64,000 bases of DNA from Hylemonella gracilis str. Niagara R (GTDB lineage: Bacteria > Pseudomonadota > Gammaproteobacteria > Burkholderiales > Burkholderiaceae_C). The notes under the pieces were generated by a model, which worked only from the letters and a program-made list of their open reading frames with translations, ran no database searches and was not told the origin of the DNA. Within the stretch, counting starts at the first letter, position 1; the number at the start of each line of letters is the position of its first letter. This document shows positions 32,031 to 40,850 of the stretch, one piece after another. The stretch spans positions 2,468,477 to 2,532,476 of the forward strand of contig NZ_JEMG01000001.1 of assembly GCF_000600295.1 (NCBI RefSeq), written 5' to 3'. The position numbers were made by a program, and so were the translations under genes.

Positions 32031-32059
32031 AAAAAACGGCCGGATCACCCGGCCGTTTT
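32031..32059 (-). terminator. Intrinsic terminator between the DoxX and pirin genes
   Basis: AAAACGGCCGG (32033-32043) pairs with CCGGCCGTTTT (32049-32059) around a five-base loop. On the minus strand it is followed by six T residues, so it should end the DoxX transcript. The symmetry makes it partly bidirectional. Confidence 0.85.
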
Positions 32060-32080
32060 CCGCGAGCACGATGCCGGGGT

Positions 32081-32497
32081 TCAGCCTCGGCTGCCGTCGA
32101 AGCTCAGGCGGCCAGGGCCGAATGCGGCGAAGGCCAGCAGACCGCCCGCGATGGCCATGTTCTTGAAGAACTGAATTTGCTGCATATTGCCCGGATCCAC
32201 CAGCATGTTCCAGAAGTTGTGGAAGAAGAAGCCAGCCACCACGGTGAAGATCGCGAGGATGAATGCACTCCAGCGCGTCTTGAAGCCCACCAGCAGCGCC
32301 AGACCGAGCACCACTTCGACGAAGATGGCCACGGCGGCGCCCGCGTAACCCATGAACTGGGGCAGGTGCATGGTGGACGACACATACCCGGCCACGCCCG
32401 AGAAGCTGCTGATCTTGTTGATGCCGGCCGGCACGAACAGCAGCGCGAGCAGGATGCGGCCGATCAGGGTGAGCGGCGCCTGGAGTTGATTGAACAT
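32081..32497 (-). CDS. DoxX family inner-membrane protein
   Basis: This 138-residue protein has four hydrophobic helices and matches the DoxX layout. The sequence ILLALLFVPAGINKISSF is in helix 1, and YAGAAVAIFVEVVLGLALLV plus a short FHNFWNML segment follow. It ends with the typical [20 protein letters not shown] phrase. DoxX proteins are linked to thiol or oxidative stress in some bacteria, but the function here is not shown. It lies between two pirin genes on the minus strand, which hints at a shared stress or redox regulon. Confidence 0.88.
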   Translation of the reverse strand: MFNQLQAPLTLIGRILLALLFVPAGINKISSFSGVAGYVSSTMHLPQFMGYAGAAVAIFVEVVLGLALLVGFKTRWSAFILAIFTVVAGFFFHNFWNMLVDPGNMQQIQFFKNMAIAGGLLAFAAFGPGRLSFDGSRG

Positions 32498-32641
32498 GAT
32501 GTGGTCCTCGATGGTTTGTTGGGGTTCAGGCCAGCGCTTCTGACGTTCGTGCCTGGTGTCCGCTGGTCTGCCCAGACACCGGAACGCATGGTAGCGGGAT
32601 TTTGCGCGCGACCCGCACCGGCAGATCGCGCGCCGTGTCCT

Positions 32642-33346
32642 TCAATGGACCAGGTCGGTGAAGACCAGTACCTCGGCGTGCTTGCCCTTGGTGAAGGTCA
32701 GTACAGACTCAGCCTCAATCATTGCCGCGTCGCCGCCTGTGAGCTTCTGGCCGTTGACTTCCAGTTCGCCCTTGACGAGGTGCACGTAAGCCTTGCGTTG
32801 GGCGTCGAGCTGGAGCGTCGCCTCTTCGTCGCCATCGAAAAGGCCGGCGTACAAGCGCGCGTCGGCGTGCACGGTCACCGAGCCGTCTTCACCCGTGGGC
32901 GAGGCCACCAGGCGCAGCCTGCCGCGCTTGTCGTCGGACACGAAAGTCTTCTGCTCATAACTCGGCGTGATGCCGCGCACGTTCGGTTCGATCCAGATTT
33001 GCAGGAAATGCGTCTGCTGGCCCGCTGCGTGATTGAACTCGCTGTGCAGCACGCCGCTGCCCGCGCTCATGCGCTGCACGTCACCGGGTGGGATGCCCTT
33101 GACGTTGCCCATGCTGTCCTTGTGCGCGAGGTTGCCCTCCAGTACGTAGCTGATGATTTCCATGTCGCGGTGGCCATGGGTGCCAAAGCCGGTGCCGGGT
33201 GCGATGCGGTCTTCGTTGATGACGCGCAGATTGCCCCAACCCATGAACTCGGGGTCATAGTAGCCCGCGAAGGAAAAGCTGTGGAAGGACTTGAGCCAGC
33301 CATGGTCGGCATAACCACGGTCCTGGGATTTACGAACGGTCAGCAT
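32642..33346 (-). CDS. Pirin family protein (YhaK-like)
   Basis: This 234-residue bicupin begins MLTVRKSQDRGYADHGWLKS and shows the YhaK-type signatures SFSFAGYYDPEFMGWGNLRV, GTGFGTHGHRDMEIISYVLE and GVLHSEFNH, which hold the metal-binding His and Glu residues. A strong AAAGGAG sits seven bases before the ATG at 33346. It is divergent from a LysR regulator at 33514, and the gap holds a LysR-type operator. The likely reading is a LysR-controlled pirin, a common pairing. It differs clearly from the pirin at 31039-31962, so these are not recent duplicates. Confidence 0.9.
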   Translation of the reverse strand: MLTVRKSQDRGYADHGWLKSFHSFSFAGYYDPEFMGWGNLRVINEDRIAPGTGFGTHGHRDMEIISYVLEGNLAHKDSMGNVKGIPPGDVQRMSAGSGVLHSEFNHAAGQQTHFLQIWIEPNVRGITPSYEQKTFVSDDKRGRLRLVASPTGEDGSVTVHADARLYAGLFDGDEEATLQLDAQRKAYVHLVKGELEVNGQKLTGGDAAMIEAESVLTFTKGKHAEVLVFTDLVH

Positions 33347-33454
33347 GAGATGCTCCTTTCTGTAGGGCCTGCCAAGATGGGATGTGGGGCCGGCCGATGG
33401 AGTCACTGTAAAAAAAGACCGAGGTCTTGAGGCCGAGTTGCTTTGAGGATTAAG

Positions 33455-33469
33455 TTCAAAATAAATGAA
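33455..33469. promoter_or_regulatory. LysR-type operator (T-N11-A) between pirin and lysR genes
   Basis: TTCA-N7-TGAA (33455-33469) is a perfect dyad containing T-N11-A, the LysR-family binding pattern. It sits in a distinctly AT-rich stretch about 45 bases before the LysR start and 109 bases before the divergent pirin start. Confidence 0.55.
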
Positions 33470-33513
33470 ATAAGATTGGCGCTTCGTGCAAATCAACCGC
33501 CGAATCCCTGCCC

Positions 33514-34503
33514 ATGCAAGCGCCGTCACCTGCTCCCCATTCCGCCCGCGACGTCCTGACCCCGGACGCACTGGCCATGCTCCAGGCCATCGAAGCGGCG
33601 GGCAGCTTCGCGGCGGCGGCACGCGCGCTAGGCCTGGTGCCCAGCGCCCTGACCTACCGCGTGCGCCAAATCGAGGATGCCCTGGACGTGCTGCTCTACG
33701 ACCGCAGTTCCCGCCAGGCCCGGCTGACCGCGGCCGGCGCGGAGCTGCTGCGCGAGGGTCAGCGCCTGCTGGGCGAAATCGACGCCGTGGCGCGCCGGGT
33801 GCAGCGCGTGGCCACGGGCTGGGAGTCGCAGTTCACCGTCGCGGTCGACGGCATCATCCACCGGCCCACCCTCATGGAGCTGTGCGAGAGTTTTTTCACC
33901 CTGGGCGCGCCCACGCGCCTGAAGCTGCGCGATGAAACGCTGATGGGCACGCTGGAGGCGCTGACCAGCGGCCAGGCCGACCTGGCCATCGGCGTGGTGC
34001 TGGAGGCCGGCGACATCAGCACCGGCAATGTCGGCCTGCAGAGCAAGCCCCTGGGGCAGGTGGAGTTCATCTACGCCGTCGCGCCCCACCACCCGCTGGC
34101 GAGCGCACCCGAGCCCTTGACCGACGCCATGCTGCTGCAGCACCGCGCAGTGGCCGTGGCGGACTCGTCCAGTCAAGGCCAGGGCCTGACCGTGGGCCTG
34201 CTGGCCGGGCAGGACGTGCTGACCGTCAGCACCATGCAGGCCAAACTGGACGCGCAACTGCGCGGCCTGGGCGGCGGTTTCCTGCCCGAATGCAATGCCC
34301 GCCCCTACATCGAGGCCGGCCGATTGATCGTCAAGCAGACCGAGCGTTCACAACGCGTGGTGCGGACCAGTTACGTCTGGCGCGGCAACAGCGCACCGGG
34401 CCAAGCGATGGGCCAGGGCTCGGGCCGTGCCCTGCAGTGGTGGTTGCAGCAGTTGGACAGCCCGACCACCCGCGCCGCCTTGCTGGGGCCACTGCAACGC
34501 TGA
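33514..34503 (+). CDS. LysR family transcriptional regulator
   Basis: The 329-residue protein has the LysR N-terminal winged helix-turn-helix at about residues 15-75 ([40 protein letters not shown]). An effector-binding domain resembling periplasmic binding proteins follows (about 100-310). It is divergent from the YhaK-like pirin gene, so it probably regulates that gene and itself through the TTCA-N7-TGAA site. The effector is unknown. Related regulators next to pirin genes are common in betaproteobacteria. Confidence 0.92.
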   Translation: MQAPSPAPHSARDVLTPDALAMLQAIEAAGSFAAAARALGLVPSALTYRVRQIEDALDVLLYDRSSRQARLTAAGAELLREGQRLLGEIDAVARRVQRVATGWESQFTVAVDGIIHRPTLMELCESFFTLGAPTRLKLRDETLMGTLEALTSGQADLAIGVVLEAGDISTGNVGLQSKPLGQVEFIYAVAPHHPLASAPEPLTDAMLLQHRAVAVADSSSQGQGLTVGLLAGQDVLTVSTMQAKLDAQLRGLGGGFLPECNARPYIEAGRLIVKQTERSQRVVRTSYVWRGNSAPGQAMGQGSGRALQWWLQQLDSPTTRAALLGPLQR

Positions 34504-34537
34504 AGGCCTTGCGCTGGCACGCTGCCCAGACACAGCC

Positions 34538-35503
34538 ATGACGACTTCCTACATCGGTCGTTTCGCGCCCTCACCCACCGGCCCCCTGCACGCCGGTTCG
34601 CTGGTGGCCGCCCTGGCCAGCTGGCTGGACGCGCGGGCACATGGCGGCCGCTGGCTGGTGCGCATCGAGGACGTGGATCAGGCGCGTTGCCTGCCCGGCG
34701 CCGACGAACTGATCTTGCGACAACTGGCCACCTGCGGCCTGCACCCGGACGAAACACCGCTCTACCAATCCAGGCGTGGCGCCACGTACCAGCGTGTGCT
34801 GGATGCATTGGTGCAGCGTGGCCGCGCCTACCCCTGCACCTGCTCGCGCCGCAAGGTCGAACTGGCCCTGGAGCAACTCGGTCGTCCGCGTGGCCGCCAC
34901 GGGGAATTGGTCTACCCCGGCACATGCCGGCCCGGGCCGGGCCCAGCCCCCGTCGCTCCGGTCATCCCACCTCCTGCAGCGCGTGCCCAGGCCTGGCGCA
35001 TGCGGGTACCGACGGGTGTGCTGCTCTGGCAGGACCGGCGTCTGGGCGCGCAAGCACAGGACGTGACCGCCGAGGTCGGGGACTTCGTGCTCAAGCGCGC
35101 CGACGGCTACTGGGCCTACCAGCTCGCCGTGGTCGTCGACGACCTGGCCCAGGGCGTCACCCACATCGTGCGCGGCGAAGACCTGACCGACAACACGCCG
35201 CGCCAGATCCTGCTGCTGCAGTCCCTGGGCTATCCGACGCCCAGCTACCTGCACACCCCGCTGGTGCTCGGCCCGAACGGGGAAAAACTGAGCAAGCAAA
35301 ACGGCGCGCAGGCCCTGGAGTTGGACCATCCCGAGGCCGTTCGAGCCGCACTTGATTCGGCGGCGACGATGCTGGGTCTGTCTGCCGGCCTAGGCACCCA
35401 GGCCAACGACACTGCCAGCGCACTGGCGGCCTGGGTGGCCGAATGGCGAGCACGATGGGTGGATGGGAACCAGATGAGGCCTTCTTACAATCCGGGTCCG
35501 TGA
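34538..35503 (+). CDS. gluQ: Glutamyl-Q tRNA(Asp) synthetase
   Basis: GluQ glutamylates queuosine at position 34 of tRNA-Asp. The 321-residue protein is a truncated glutamyl-tRNA synthetase lacking the anticodon-binding domain. It has [20 protein letters not shown] (class I HIGH-like), zinc ligands in [11 protein letters not shown] and YPGTCRPG, and a KLSKQNGA motif near residue 250. The ATG is at 34538. The stop TGA overlaps a possible GTG start of trmB. The neighbours (trmB, an RluA-type synthase) also act on tRNA or rRNA modification. Confidence 0.93.
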   Translation: MTTSYIGRFAPSPTGPLHAGSLVAALASWLDARAHGGRWLVRIEDVDQARCLPGADELILRQLATCGLHPDETPLYQSRRGATYQRVLDALVQRGRAYPCTCSRRKVELALEQLGRPRGRHGELVYPGTCRPGPGPAPVAPVIPPPAARAQAWRMRVPTGVLLWQDRRLGAQAQDVTAEVGDFVLKRADGYWAYQLAVVVDDLAQGVTHIVRGEDLTDNTPRQILLLQSLGYPTPSYLHTPLVLGPNGEKLSKQNGAQALELDHPEAVRAALDSAATMLGLSAGLGTQANDTASALAAWVAEWRARWVDGNQMRPSYNPGP

Positions 35504-35517
35504 ACGATACGCCCGCC

Positions 35518-36261
35518 ATGCCCCAGTCCAGCCCCACCACCGCGCCACCCGAGGGCGTGGCCTATCCGAAGACCATCAAGAGCTACGTCACGCGCGCGGG
35601 CCGCACGACCACGGGCCAGGCCAAAGCCCTGCAGGAATGGGGGCCGCTCTACGTGCTGCCCTTCCGGCCCGAGCCGCTGGACCTGGACGCCACCTTCCAG
35701 CGCGACCCTGGTCATCCCGCGCCCACCATCCTGGAGATCGGTTTTGGCATGGGTGATGCCACGGCCCACATCGCCGCGCTGATGCCCGAGAAAAACTTCA
35801 TCGGCTGCGAGGTGCACGAACCCGGCGTGGGTGCCCTGCTCAAGCACATCGGTGAACGCGGCCTGACGAACCTGCGCATCGTGCAGCACGACGCGGTGGA
35901 AGTGCTGGACCAGATGCTGCAGCCAGGCTCGCTGGCCGGCGTGCATATCTTCTTCCCCGACCCCTGGCACAAGAAGCGTCACCACAAACGCCGCCTGATC
36001 CAGCCAGACTTCGTGCGCAAGCTGACCGGTTTCCTGCGCCCGCTGGGCGCGGATGGCAAGCCGGGCGGCTACCTCCACTGCGCGACCGACTGGCAACCCT
36101 ATGCCGAGCAGATGCTGGCTGTGTTGTCCGCCGAGCCCGCGCTGCGCAACACGGCGACGGACTACGCGCCCCGCCCCGCCTACCGCCCCGAAACCAAGTT
36201 CGAGCGGCGCGGCCTGCGCCTGGGCCATGGCGTCTGGGATTTGGTGTTCGAGCGGGTCTGA
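35518..36261 (+). CDS. trmB: tRNA (guanine-N7-)-methyltransferase
   Basis: TrmB makes m7G46 in tRNA. The 247-residue protein carries the AdoMet site [15 protein letters not shown], followed by [13 protein letters not shown]. The family motif is [16 protein letters not shown] and the C-terminal TKFERRG. The start is taken at ATG 35518 ([13 protein letters not shown]). A GTG at 35500 overlaps the gluQ stop, and a TACAAT box ends eight bases before it. A leaderless start at 35500, adding six residues, is therefore a real alternative. Confidence 0.93.
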   Translation: MPQSSPTTAPPEGVAYPKTIKSYVTRAGRTTTGQAKALQEWGPLYVLPFRPEPLDLDATFQRDPGHPAPTILEIGFGMGDATAHIAALMPEKNFIGCEVHEPGVGALLKHIGERGLTNLRIVQHDAVEVLDQMLQPGSLAGVHIFFPDPWHKKRHHKRRLIQPDFVRKLTGFLRPLGADGKPGGYLHCATDWQPYAEQMLAVLSAEPALRNTATDYAPRPAYRPETKFERRGLRLGHGVWDLVFERV

Positions 36262-36287
36262 GACCGGGCGCTGGTCCACCGGAGTTC

Positions 36288-37250
36288 ATGACACGCCCCG
36301 CGCACCGTCATCGCCCGCCCATGATCGCGGGCGTGAGCGCGAGCTGCGTGGCCCTGCCTGGCGGCGGCGCATGGCCACTGCTGGTGGATTTCCTGGCCGA
36401 GCGCCTGCCTGCGGTGAGCGCCGACCAATGGCGGCAGCGCATGGCGCTGGGGCGCGTGCTGGACGAACAAGGCCACGCCCTGTCGCCTGAGGTACCCATG
36501 AGCGCTTGTGCCCCTGGCGCACGGGTCTACTACTACCGCGAGCTGGATGCCGAGCCCGACCTGCCTTTCGAGGCCCGCATCGTCTTCCAGGACGAACACC
36601 TGCTCGTGGCCGACAAACCCCACTTCATGCCTGTCACGCCCAGCGGCCGGCATGTGCGCAACAGTCTGCTGGTGCGGCTGAAGTTGCAGACCGGCATCGA
36701 TACGCTCAGCCCCATCCACCGCATCGACCGTGAGACCGCCGGCTTGGTGCTCTTCAGCGTGCGCGCGGCAGAACGCGGCGCCTACCAGGCGCTGTTTCGC
36801 ACCCAGGCGGTGGAGAAGGTGTACGAAGCCATCGCCCCGCTCGCAGCCCGGGACGTGGATCGTCCCCTGCCTGCGGTCTACCGCAGCCGCATCGAGGTCG
36901 ATCCCACGCACTTCTTCCGCCAACACGAGGCCGAGGGCGAGCCCAACAGCGAAACAGCGCTCGAGCTGGTCGAGGTACGCACACCGCACGCCCTGTATCG
37001 CCTGCGCCCACGCAGCGGCAAGACGCACCAGCTGCGCGTGCACATGAATGCCTTGGGTCGGCCGATCGTGGGCGATCTGTTTTATCCCGAGATCGTTCAT
37101 GGCCCCGAGGTCGCGCGCGAAGACTGGAGCCAACCGCTGCGCCTGCTGGCGCGTCGCCTGGCCTTCACCGACCCCTGCACCGGTGAAGCACGCCTGTTCG
37201 AGAGCCGCCTGGTACTGGACTGGCCGGACTCGACTGCATCCACGGTCTGA
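36288..37250 (+). CDS. RluA-family pseudouridine synthase
   Basis: This 320-residue enzyme converts uridine to pseudouridine in rRNA or tRNA. The RluA-type catalytic motif is HRIDRETAGLVLFS with Asp147. The other family motif is RPRSGKTHQLRVHMNALGRP. An N-terminal region of about 90 residues precedes the core, with DQWRQRMALGRVL looking like a short S4-like region. The target base is not clear; similarity in layout to the synthases acting on 23S U746/tRNA U32 is only a guess. It lies 26 bases after trmB on the same strand. Confidence 0.88.
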   Translation: MTRPAHRHRPPMIAGVSASCVALPGGGAWPLLVDFLAERLPAVSADQWRQRMALGRVLDEQGHALSPEVPMSACAPGARVYYYRELDAEPDLPFEARIVFQDEHLLVADKPHFMPVTPSGRHVRNSLLVRLKLQTGIDTLSPIHRIDRETAGLVLFSVRAAERGAYQALFRTQAVEKVYEAIAPLAARDVDRPLPAVYRSRIEVDPTHFFRQHEAEGEPNSETALELVEVRTPHALYRLRPRSGKTHQLRVHMNALGRPIVGDLFYPEIVHGPEVAREDWSQPLRLLARRLAFTDPCTGEARLFESRLVLDWPDSTASTV

Positions 37251-37394
37251 CACGGCGCACTGCAAAACCCGAGGAGCGCGGTGATACATCAGCTAACAGA
37301 CGCGCTGGGGGCGGCTTTACCGTGCGGCGCTATCATCGCCGCGTCACCTTCAAGACACCACGAACCACTCCGAAATCCGGACACAGGACACGCC

Positions 37395-38051
37395 ATGACC
37401 TCACACCAACTCACCCTCACCCGCTCTCGTCGCCTGATCGCTGCCTTGGCGATCTGGCTGATGGCCATGACGGGCATGGTCGGCGCAGCGCACGCCGATG
37501 ACCTCGCCGACCTGGGCGCGGCCCTGAGCTACAAACCTCTGCAACCCGTGGAGGCCCAGGGCGTGACGGGTTTTGACATCGGTGTGGCCACCACCTTCAG
37601 CCAGATGAACGACAGCGAAGATGTCAGCGTGACCCGGGTGAACCTGCACAAGGGCCTGCCCTACGGCTTCGACATCGGTGCCTTCTTCGGCAACGCCCAC
37701 CAGGACGGCGAGAGCAACTCGCTCAACGGCTACGAGCTGCGTTATGCCTTGCTGCGCGGCGACACGGCGCTGCCCGCGATCGGCGTGCGCGGGGCCTATA
37801 CCAAGCTGGACAACAACGCACTCGACCTGGACACCAAGAGCGTCGACATCGCGATCTCCAAGGGTTTCCTCTTCCTGACGCCCTATGCCGGCATCGGCCA
37901 GGTCTGGGTGGACAGCAAGCAAGGCGATGCCAGCATGACCAAGACCTATGCAGGGCTCAACATCGGCTTGGGACTGTTCGCCGTGGACATCGAGGTGGAC
38001 CAGACCGGCGAAGTCACAACCTATGGACTCAAGGCAGCCCTGCGCTGGTGA
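37395..38051 (+). CDS. YfaZ-like outer membrane beta-barrel protein, copy 1
   Basis: The 218-residue product has a cleavable signal peptide (MTSHQLTLTRSRRLIAALAI onward, cut near GAAHADD). The mature part alternates hydrophobic and polar residues and ends in Trp (KAALRW), as in small outer-membrane barrels. It shares several phrases with the next gene: GFDIG, HKGLP, ISKGF and TPYAGIG.VWVDS. The function is unknown; the YfaZ label is tentative. The ATG at 37395 is chosen for the signal peptide. A TATCAT box occurs about 60 bases upstream. It is followed 81 bases later by its paralogue. Confidence 0.7.
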   Translation: MTSHQLTLTRSRRLIAALAIWLMAMTGMVGAAHADDLADLGAALSYKPLQPVEAQGVTGFDIGVATTFSQMNDSEDVSVTRVNLHKGLPYGFDIGAFFGNAHQDGESNSLNGYELRYALLRGDTALPAIGVRGAYTKLDNNALDLDTKSVDIAISKGFLFLTPYAGIGQVWVDSKQGDASMTKTYAGLNIGLGLFAVDIEVDQTGEVTTYGLKAALRW

Positions 38052-38100
38052 GATGCAAACCGTTGTAAGCAGCGCGAATTCCGGGATGAGGCCACTCGGC

Positions 38101-38106
38101 GATAAT
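38101..38106 (+). promoter_or_regulatory. -10 box for the second YfaZ-like gene
   Basis: GATAAT lies 26 bases before the ATG at 38133. It suggests the second paralogue has its own promoter instead of relying on read-through from the first. Confidence 0.4.
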
Positions 38107-38132
38107 CCTCGCGGCCGTACGCCCCCATCAAG

Positions 38133-38882
38133 ATGACCATGAAAAAAAACCTTTCTTTCCTGGCCTGCGCCACGCTCGGCCTGACCCTGAGCATGATCAC
38201 CACGACAGCCTCGGCAGACAGGCTTGGCGACCTGGACCAGCTGACTGACAGGGAATTCAAGCACGCGTCCGAGGCCATCGGTGCGGTGGTCAGCTACCGC
38301 CCCATCGCGCCGCCGCAACCGCAGGGTCTGACGGGTTTCGACATTGGCCTGTCCATGACCAGCAGTTCCCTCTCTTACAAGGGTGCGGCTGCGCTGGAGA
38401 AGGCCAATGGCAATCTGTACCTGGATGACGCGGTGCAGACCTATCGCCTGGACATCCACAAAGGTCTGCCCTTCGACGTGGACGTCGGCGCGTATTTCGC
38501 GAACGTGCCCGGACTGGGCATCGACGTTCGGGGCCTGGAGGCACGCTACGCCCTGCTGGCCGGTGACTTCGCCACGCCCACCATCAGCCTGCGCGGCGGC
38601 TACACCTACGCCACCAACTCGGACGACATTTCCATCGATGCCCGTAGCCTGGATGTGTCGATTTCCAAGGGCTTTGCCATGCTGACGCCCTACGCAGGCA
38701 TCGGTTATGTCTGGGTGGACAGCGATGGCCGCAAGACCGCCAACCATCTCCACAGCTCGCCGGAGCTCAGCAAGTACTACGCGGGCATCAACATGGGCCT
38801 GGGCCTGGCCAATCTGGCCTTCGAGACCGACATCACCGGCTCCACCATCAGCTGGGGCATGAAGTTTGGCGTGCGCTGGTGA
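38133..38882 (+). CDS. YfaZ-like outer membrane beta-barrel protein, copy 2
   Basis: The 249-residue product has a signal peptide (MTMKKNLSFLACATLGLTLS, cut after TTTASA). The mature part contains GLTGFDIGLSMTSS, LDIHKGLPFDVDVGAYF, DVSISKGFAMLTPYAGIGYV and a terminal Trp (KFGVRW). It is a clear paralogue of the gene just upstream, with an N-terminal extension (GDLDQLTDREFKHASEAIG) and an inserted loop. Such tandem copies may have different ligands or expression. Met3 at 38139 is an alternative start. A strong terminator follows. Confidence 0.72.
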   Translation: MTMKKNLSFLACATLGLTLSMITTTASADRLGDLDQLTDREFKHASEAIGAVVSYRPIAPPQPQGLTGFDIGLSMTSSSLSYKGAAALEKANGNLYLDDAVQTYRLDIHKGLPFDVDVGAYFANVPGLGIDVRGLEARYALLAGDFATPTISLRGGYTYATNSDDISIDARSLDVSISKGFAMLTPYAGIGYVWVDSDGRKTANHLHSSPELSKYYAGINMGLGLANLAFETDITGSTISWGMKFGVRW

Positions 38883-38913
38883 ACGCTGGCCCCAGCGGGT
38901 TCTCCGTCATGTG

Positions 38914-38944
38914 AAAAAGGGCGCTCTGAATGAGCGCCCTTTTT
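38914..38944. terminator. Bidirectional intrinsic terminator
   Basis: AAAAAGGGCGCTC (38914-38926) pairs perfectly with GAGCGCCCTTTTT (38932-38944) around a five-base loop. It has T-runs on both strands and serves the convergent YfaZ-like and transglutaminase genes. Confidence 0.92.
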
Positions 38945-38986
38945 GCTGGGTCCGCCCTGCACCAGAGCGGATGACCAGGCCAGTCT

Positions 38987-40168
38987 TCAGATTTCCCGCG
39001 CCGTGATGTGGTACTTGAAAGCGTCCGGCGTGTAGGAATCCAGGCGTTCGATCTGCCCCGGCTTGCCGGTCTCGCAGACCGGGTACATCAGAAAGCCCAG
39101 CGGCCCGCGCTGCGCGCCGGGCAGTTGCAGGTCGTGCGCCATGTTCCAGCCCACCCAGTTGCCTTCCCACTGACCAAAGAGGGCCTTGTTGACAGGCGCG
39201 ACCAGGGGGTTATGCGTGGTCTTGATCCATTCGGGTGTTTCCTGGCGCATGACCTTGGCCACGTCGGCCGGGTCCATGGCCACCCAACCGTGATCTTTCA
39301 AATAGACCTCGGCACGGCAATGCTGGGCGCCTGAGAGATTGCCCATGTTGTTGCCGCCCAATTCCTTGTAGCCAAAAGCCGAAGGCGCGAGGCGCAGGCC
39401 GTAGACATCGCGCGCGGGCAGGCCCACGGCACGGCACAGGCCAACGAAGAGCGCGTTGATGTCGGCGCACTTGCCGCCCAGGTTGCCCGTCTCCAGCATG
39501 GTCTTGATGTCGCCTTCGCCGCAGCCGCGCACCTTGGGCTCGCGGTAGGCATTGGTGACGACCCAGTCGTAAACGGCACGGACCTTCTCGTAGTCGGTCT
39601 TGGCCCCTTGCGTGGCCTTGAGCGCCGTCTCGCGCACGATGCCGTCGGTGGGCAGAAGCGCGGTCGGGCGGGTCCAGAAAGCGAGGTCCTTGTCCTGCGT
39701 CTGGCTGGACTTGGCCGACCAGTCCACCGCGCGGCTGCGCGTCTGCACGCGGCTGGTTAGCTCGACCCAGGGCGTTTTTTCACCGGGCGCGAATTCAACG
39801 GTCAACCATTGCGTGGCCGGCACGCCGCCCTGGGCCACGTCCTTGCTCAGGGTGACGCGGCCGTTGCTGTCCCAGCGGTTGTCCAGCGAGCGCTGCCAGT
39901 CGCTGTCGATGGACGGCACGGGCAGCCAAACGCGGGTCTGGCCTTCGGCCAATTGCACGTCAACCCGGGTCTTGACTTCAAAGCTGCGCCAAGCGCCGGG
40001 CTGGGGATTGAACTGGCGCTCGGGCGTGGCGCTTTGCGCGCCCGCGCGGATCGGCCAGGTTCCGAGCACGGAAGCGGTGGTGGCGCAGGACGCGGCCGCC
40101 GCCACGTTTTTCAGGAAGGCACGGCGCTGCGATGCGCGCCCTTCGGACGCACGTTGAACGGTAGTCAT
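38987..40168 (-). CDS. Tat-exported transglutaminase-like (protease-like) protein
   Basis: The 393-residue protein has a twin-arginine signal (RASQRRAFLKNVAAAAS, RR at 15-16), so folded export by Tat is expected. The transglutaminase-like core has Cys234 in NLGGKCADINALFVGL, a His in SGAQHCRAEVYL and an Asp in WVAMDPADV, the expected Cys-His-Asp triad. Bacterial members are usually proteases or amidases rather than crosslinkers. The start at 40168 (MTTVQRASEG) is placed directly before the Tat motif. The TlpA-like thioredoxin gene ends 92 bases upstream on the same strand. The substrate is unknown. Confidence 0.85.
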   Translation of the reverse strand: MTTVQRASEGRASQRRAFLKNVAAAASCATTASVLGTWPIRAGAQSATPERQFNPQPGAWRSFEVKTRVDVQLAEGQTRVWLPVPSIDSDWQRSLDNRWDSNGRVTLSKDVAQGGVPATQWLTVEFAPGEKTPWVELTSRVQTRSRAVDWSAKSSQTQDKDLAFWTRPTALLPTDGIVRETALKATQGAKTDYEKVRAVYDWVVTNAYREPKVRGCGEGDIKTMLETGNLGGKCADINALFVGLCRAVGLPARDVYGLRLAPSAFGYKELGGNNMGNLSGAQHCRAEVYLKDHGWVAMDPADVAKVMRQETPEWIKTTHNPLVAPVNKALFGQWEGNWVGWNMAHDLQLPGAQRGPLGFLMYPVCETGKPGQIERLDSYTPDAFKYHITAREI

Positions 40169-40259
40169 GAAGCGATCTCCGGTAGGTGAGGAACACACCG
40201 TCGGCGCAGGTGAAGATGCACCGAAACGGTAGGGCCGGATTATCACCAGCCCAGGGAAT

Positions 40260-40826
40260 TCAGGGCAGCAGGGCCTCCACCAGCGCCTGCGCCTGCTCAC
40301 CGCTCCAGTCCAGCTCGCCCCGAACGCGGTGGCGGGGTTGGCCCTGGGCGTCGATCAGCACCGTCGTTGGTAGCACGCTGGCCGCATCCCAGGCACGCGC
40401 GGCTTCTTTTTCGGTGTCCAGCAGCACGGTCAATGCGTCGGTGTCCAGCGCGCTGCTCTGCAGGAAACGCGTGATGGCACGTGGCCCTTCCCCCACGTTG
40501 ATGACCAGCACCCGCACAGCGTCGCCATAAAACGCGGCCAGGGTCTGCAGGGTGGGCATCTCGACCCGGCAAGGCGCGCACCAGGAGGCCCAGAAATTCA
40601 GCAGGACAACACGCCCGCGCAAGGCCTCCAAGGTCCAAGCTCGGCCCTGGAGGTCGAGCGCGCGCAGCGGCGGCGCCTTTTGACCGGGGGGCCAGGGTGT
40701 GAGGGCCTGCCCTGCCGTGATTGCGGCAGTGGCGTTCACGCTGGACACGCGCAGCACCGGAGCCAACGCGAGCGGAGCCAGACCTGCACCCAGGGCAGCC
40801 CGCAGACAGAGTCGTCGTTGCATCAT
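40260..40826 (-). CDS. TlpA/ResA-like periplasmic thioredoxin
   Basis: This 188-residue redox protein has an N-terminal signal (MMQRRLCLRAALGAGLAPLA, Tat-like or Sec-like). A thioredoxin fold follows with active site WCAPC at 82-86 in LNFWASWCAPCRVEM and a cis-Pro in VLPTTVLID. It is probably an exported or anchored thiol reductant of the TlpA/ResA type. The gene sits between a GGDEF gene and the transglutaminase-like gene on the same strand. No cytochrome maturation genes are adjacent, so its partner is unclear. Confidence 0.87.
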   Translation of the reverse strand: MMQRRLCLRAALGAGLAPLALAPVLRVSSVNATAAITAGQALTPWPPGQKAPPLRALDLQGRAWTLEALRGRVVLLNFWASWCAPCRVEMPTLQTLAAFYGDAVRVLVINVGEGPRAITRFLQSSALDTDALTVLLDTEKEAARAWDAASVLPTTVLIDAQGQPRHRVRGELDWSGEQAQALVEALLP

Positions 40827-40850
40827 GGTGACAGTGTAGGGGGAGGTAAC

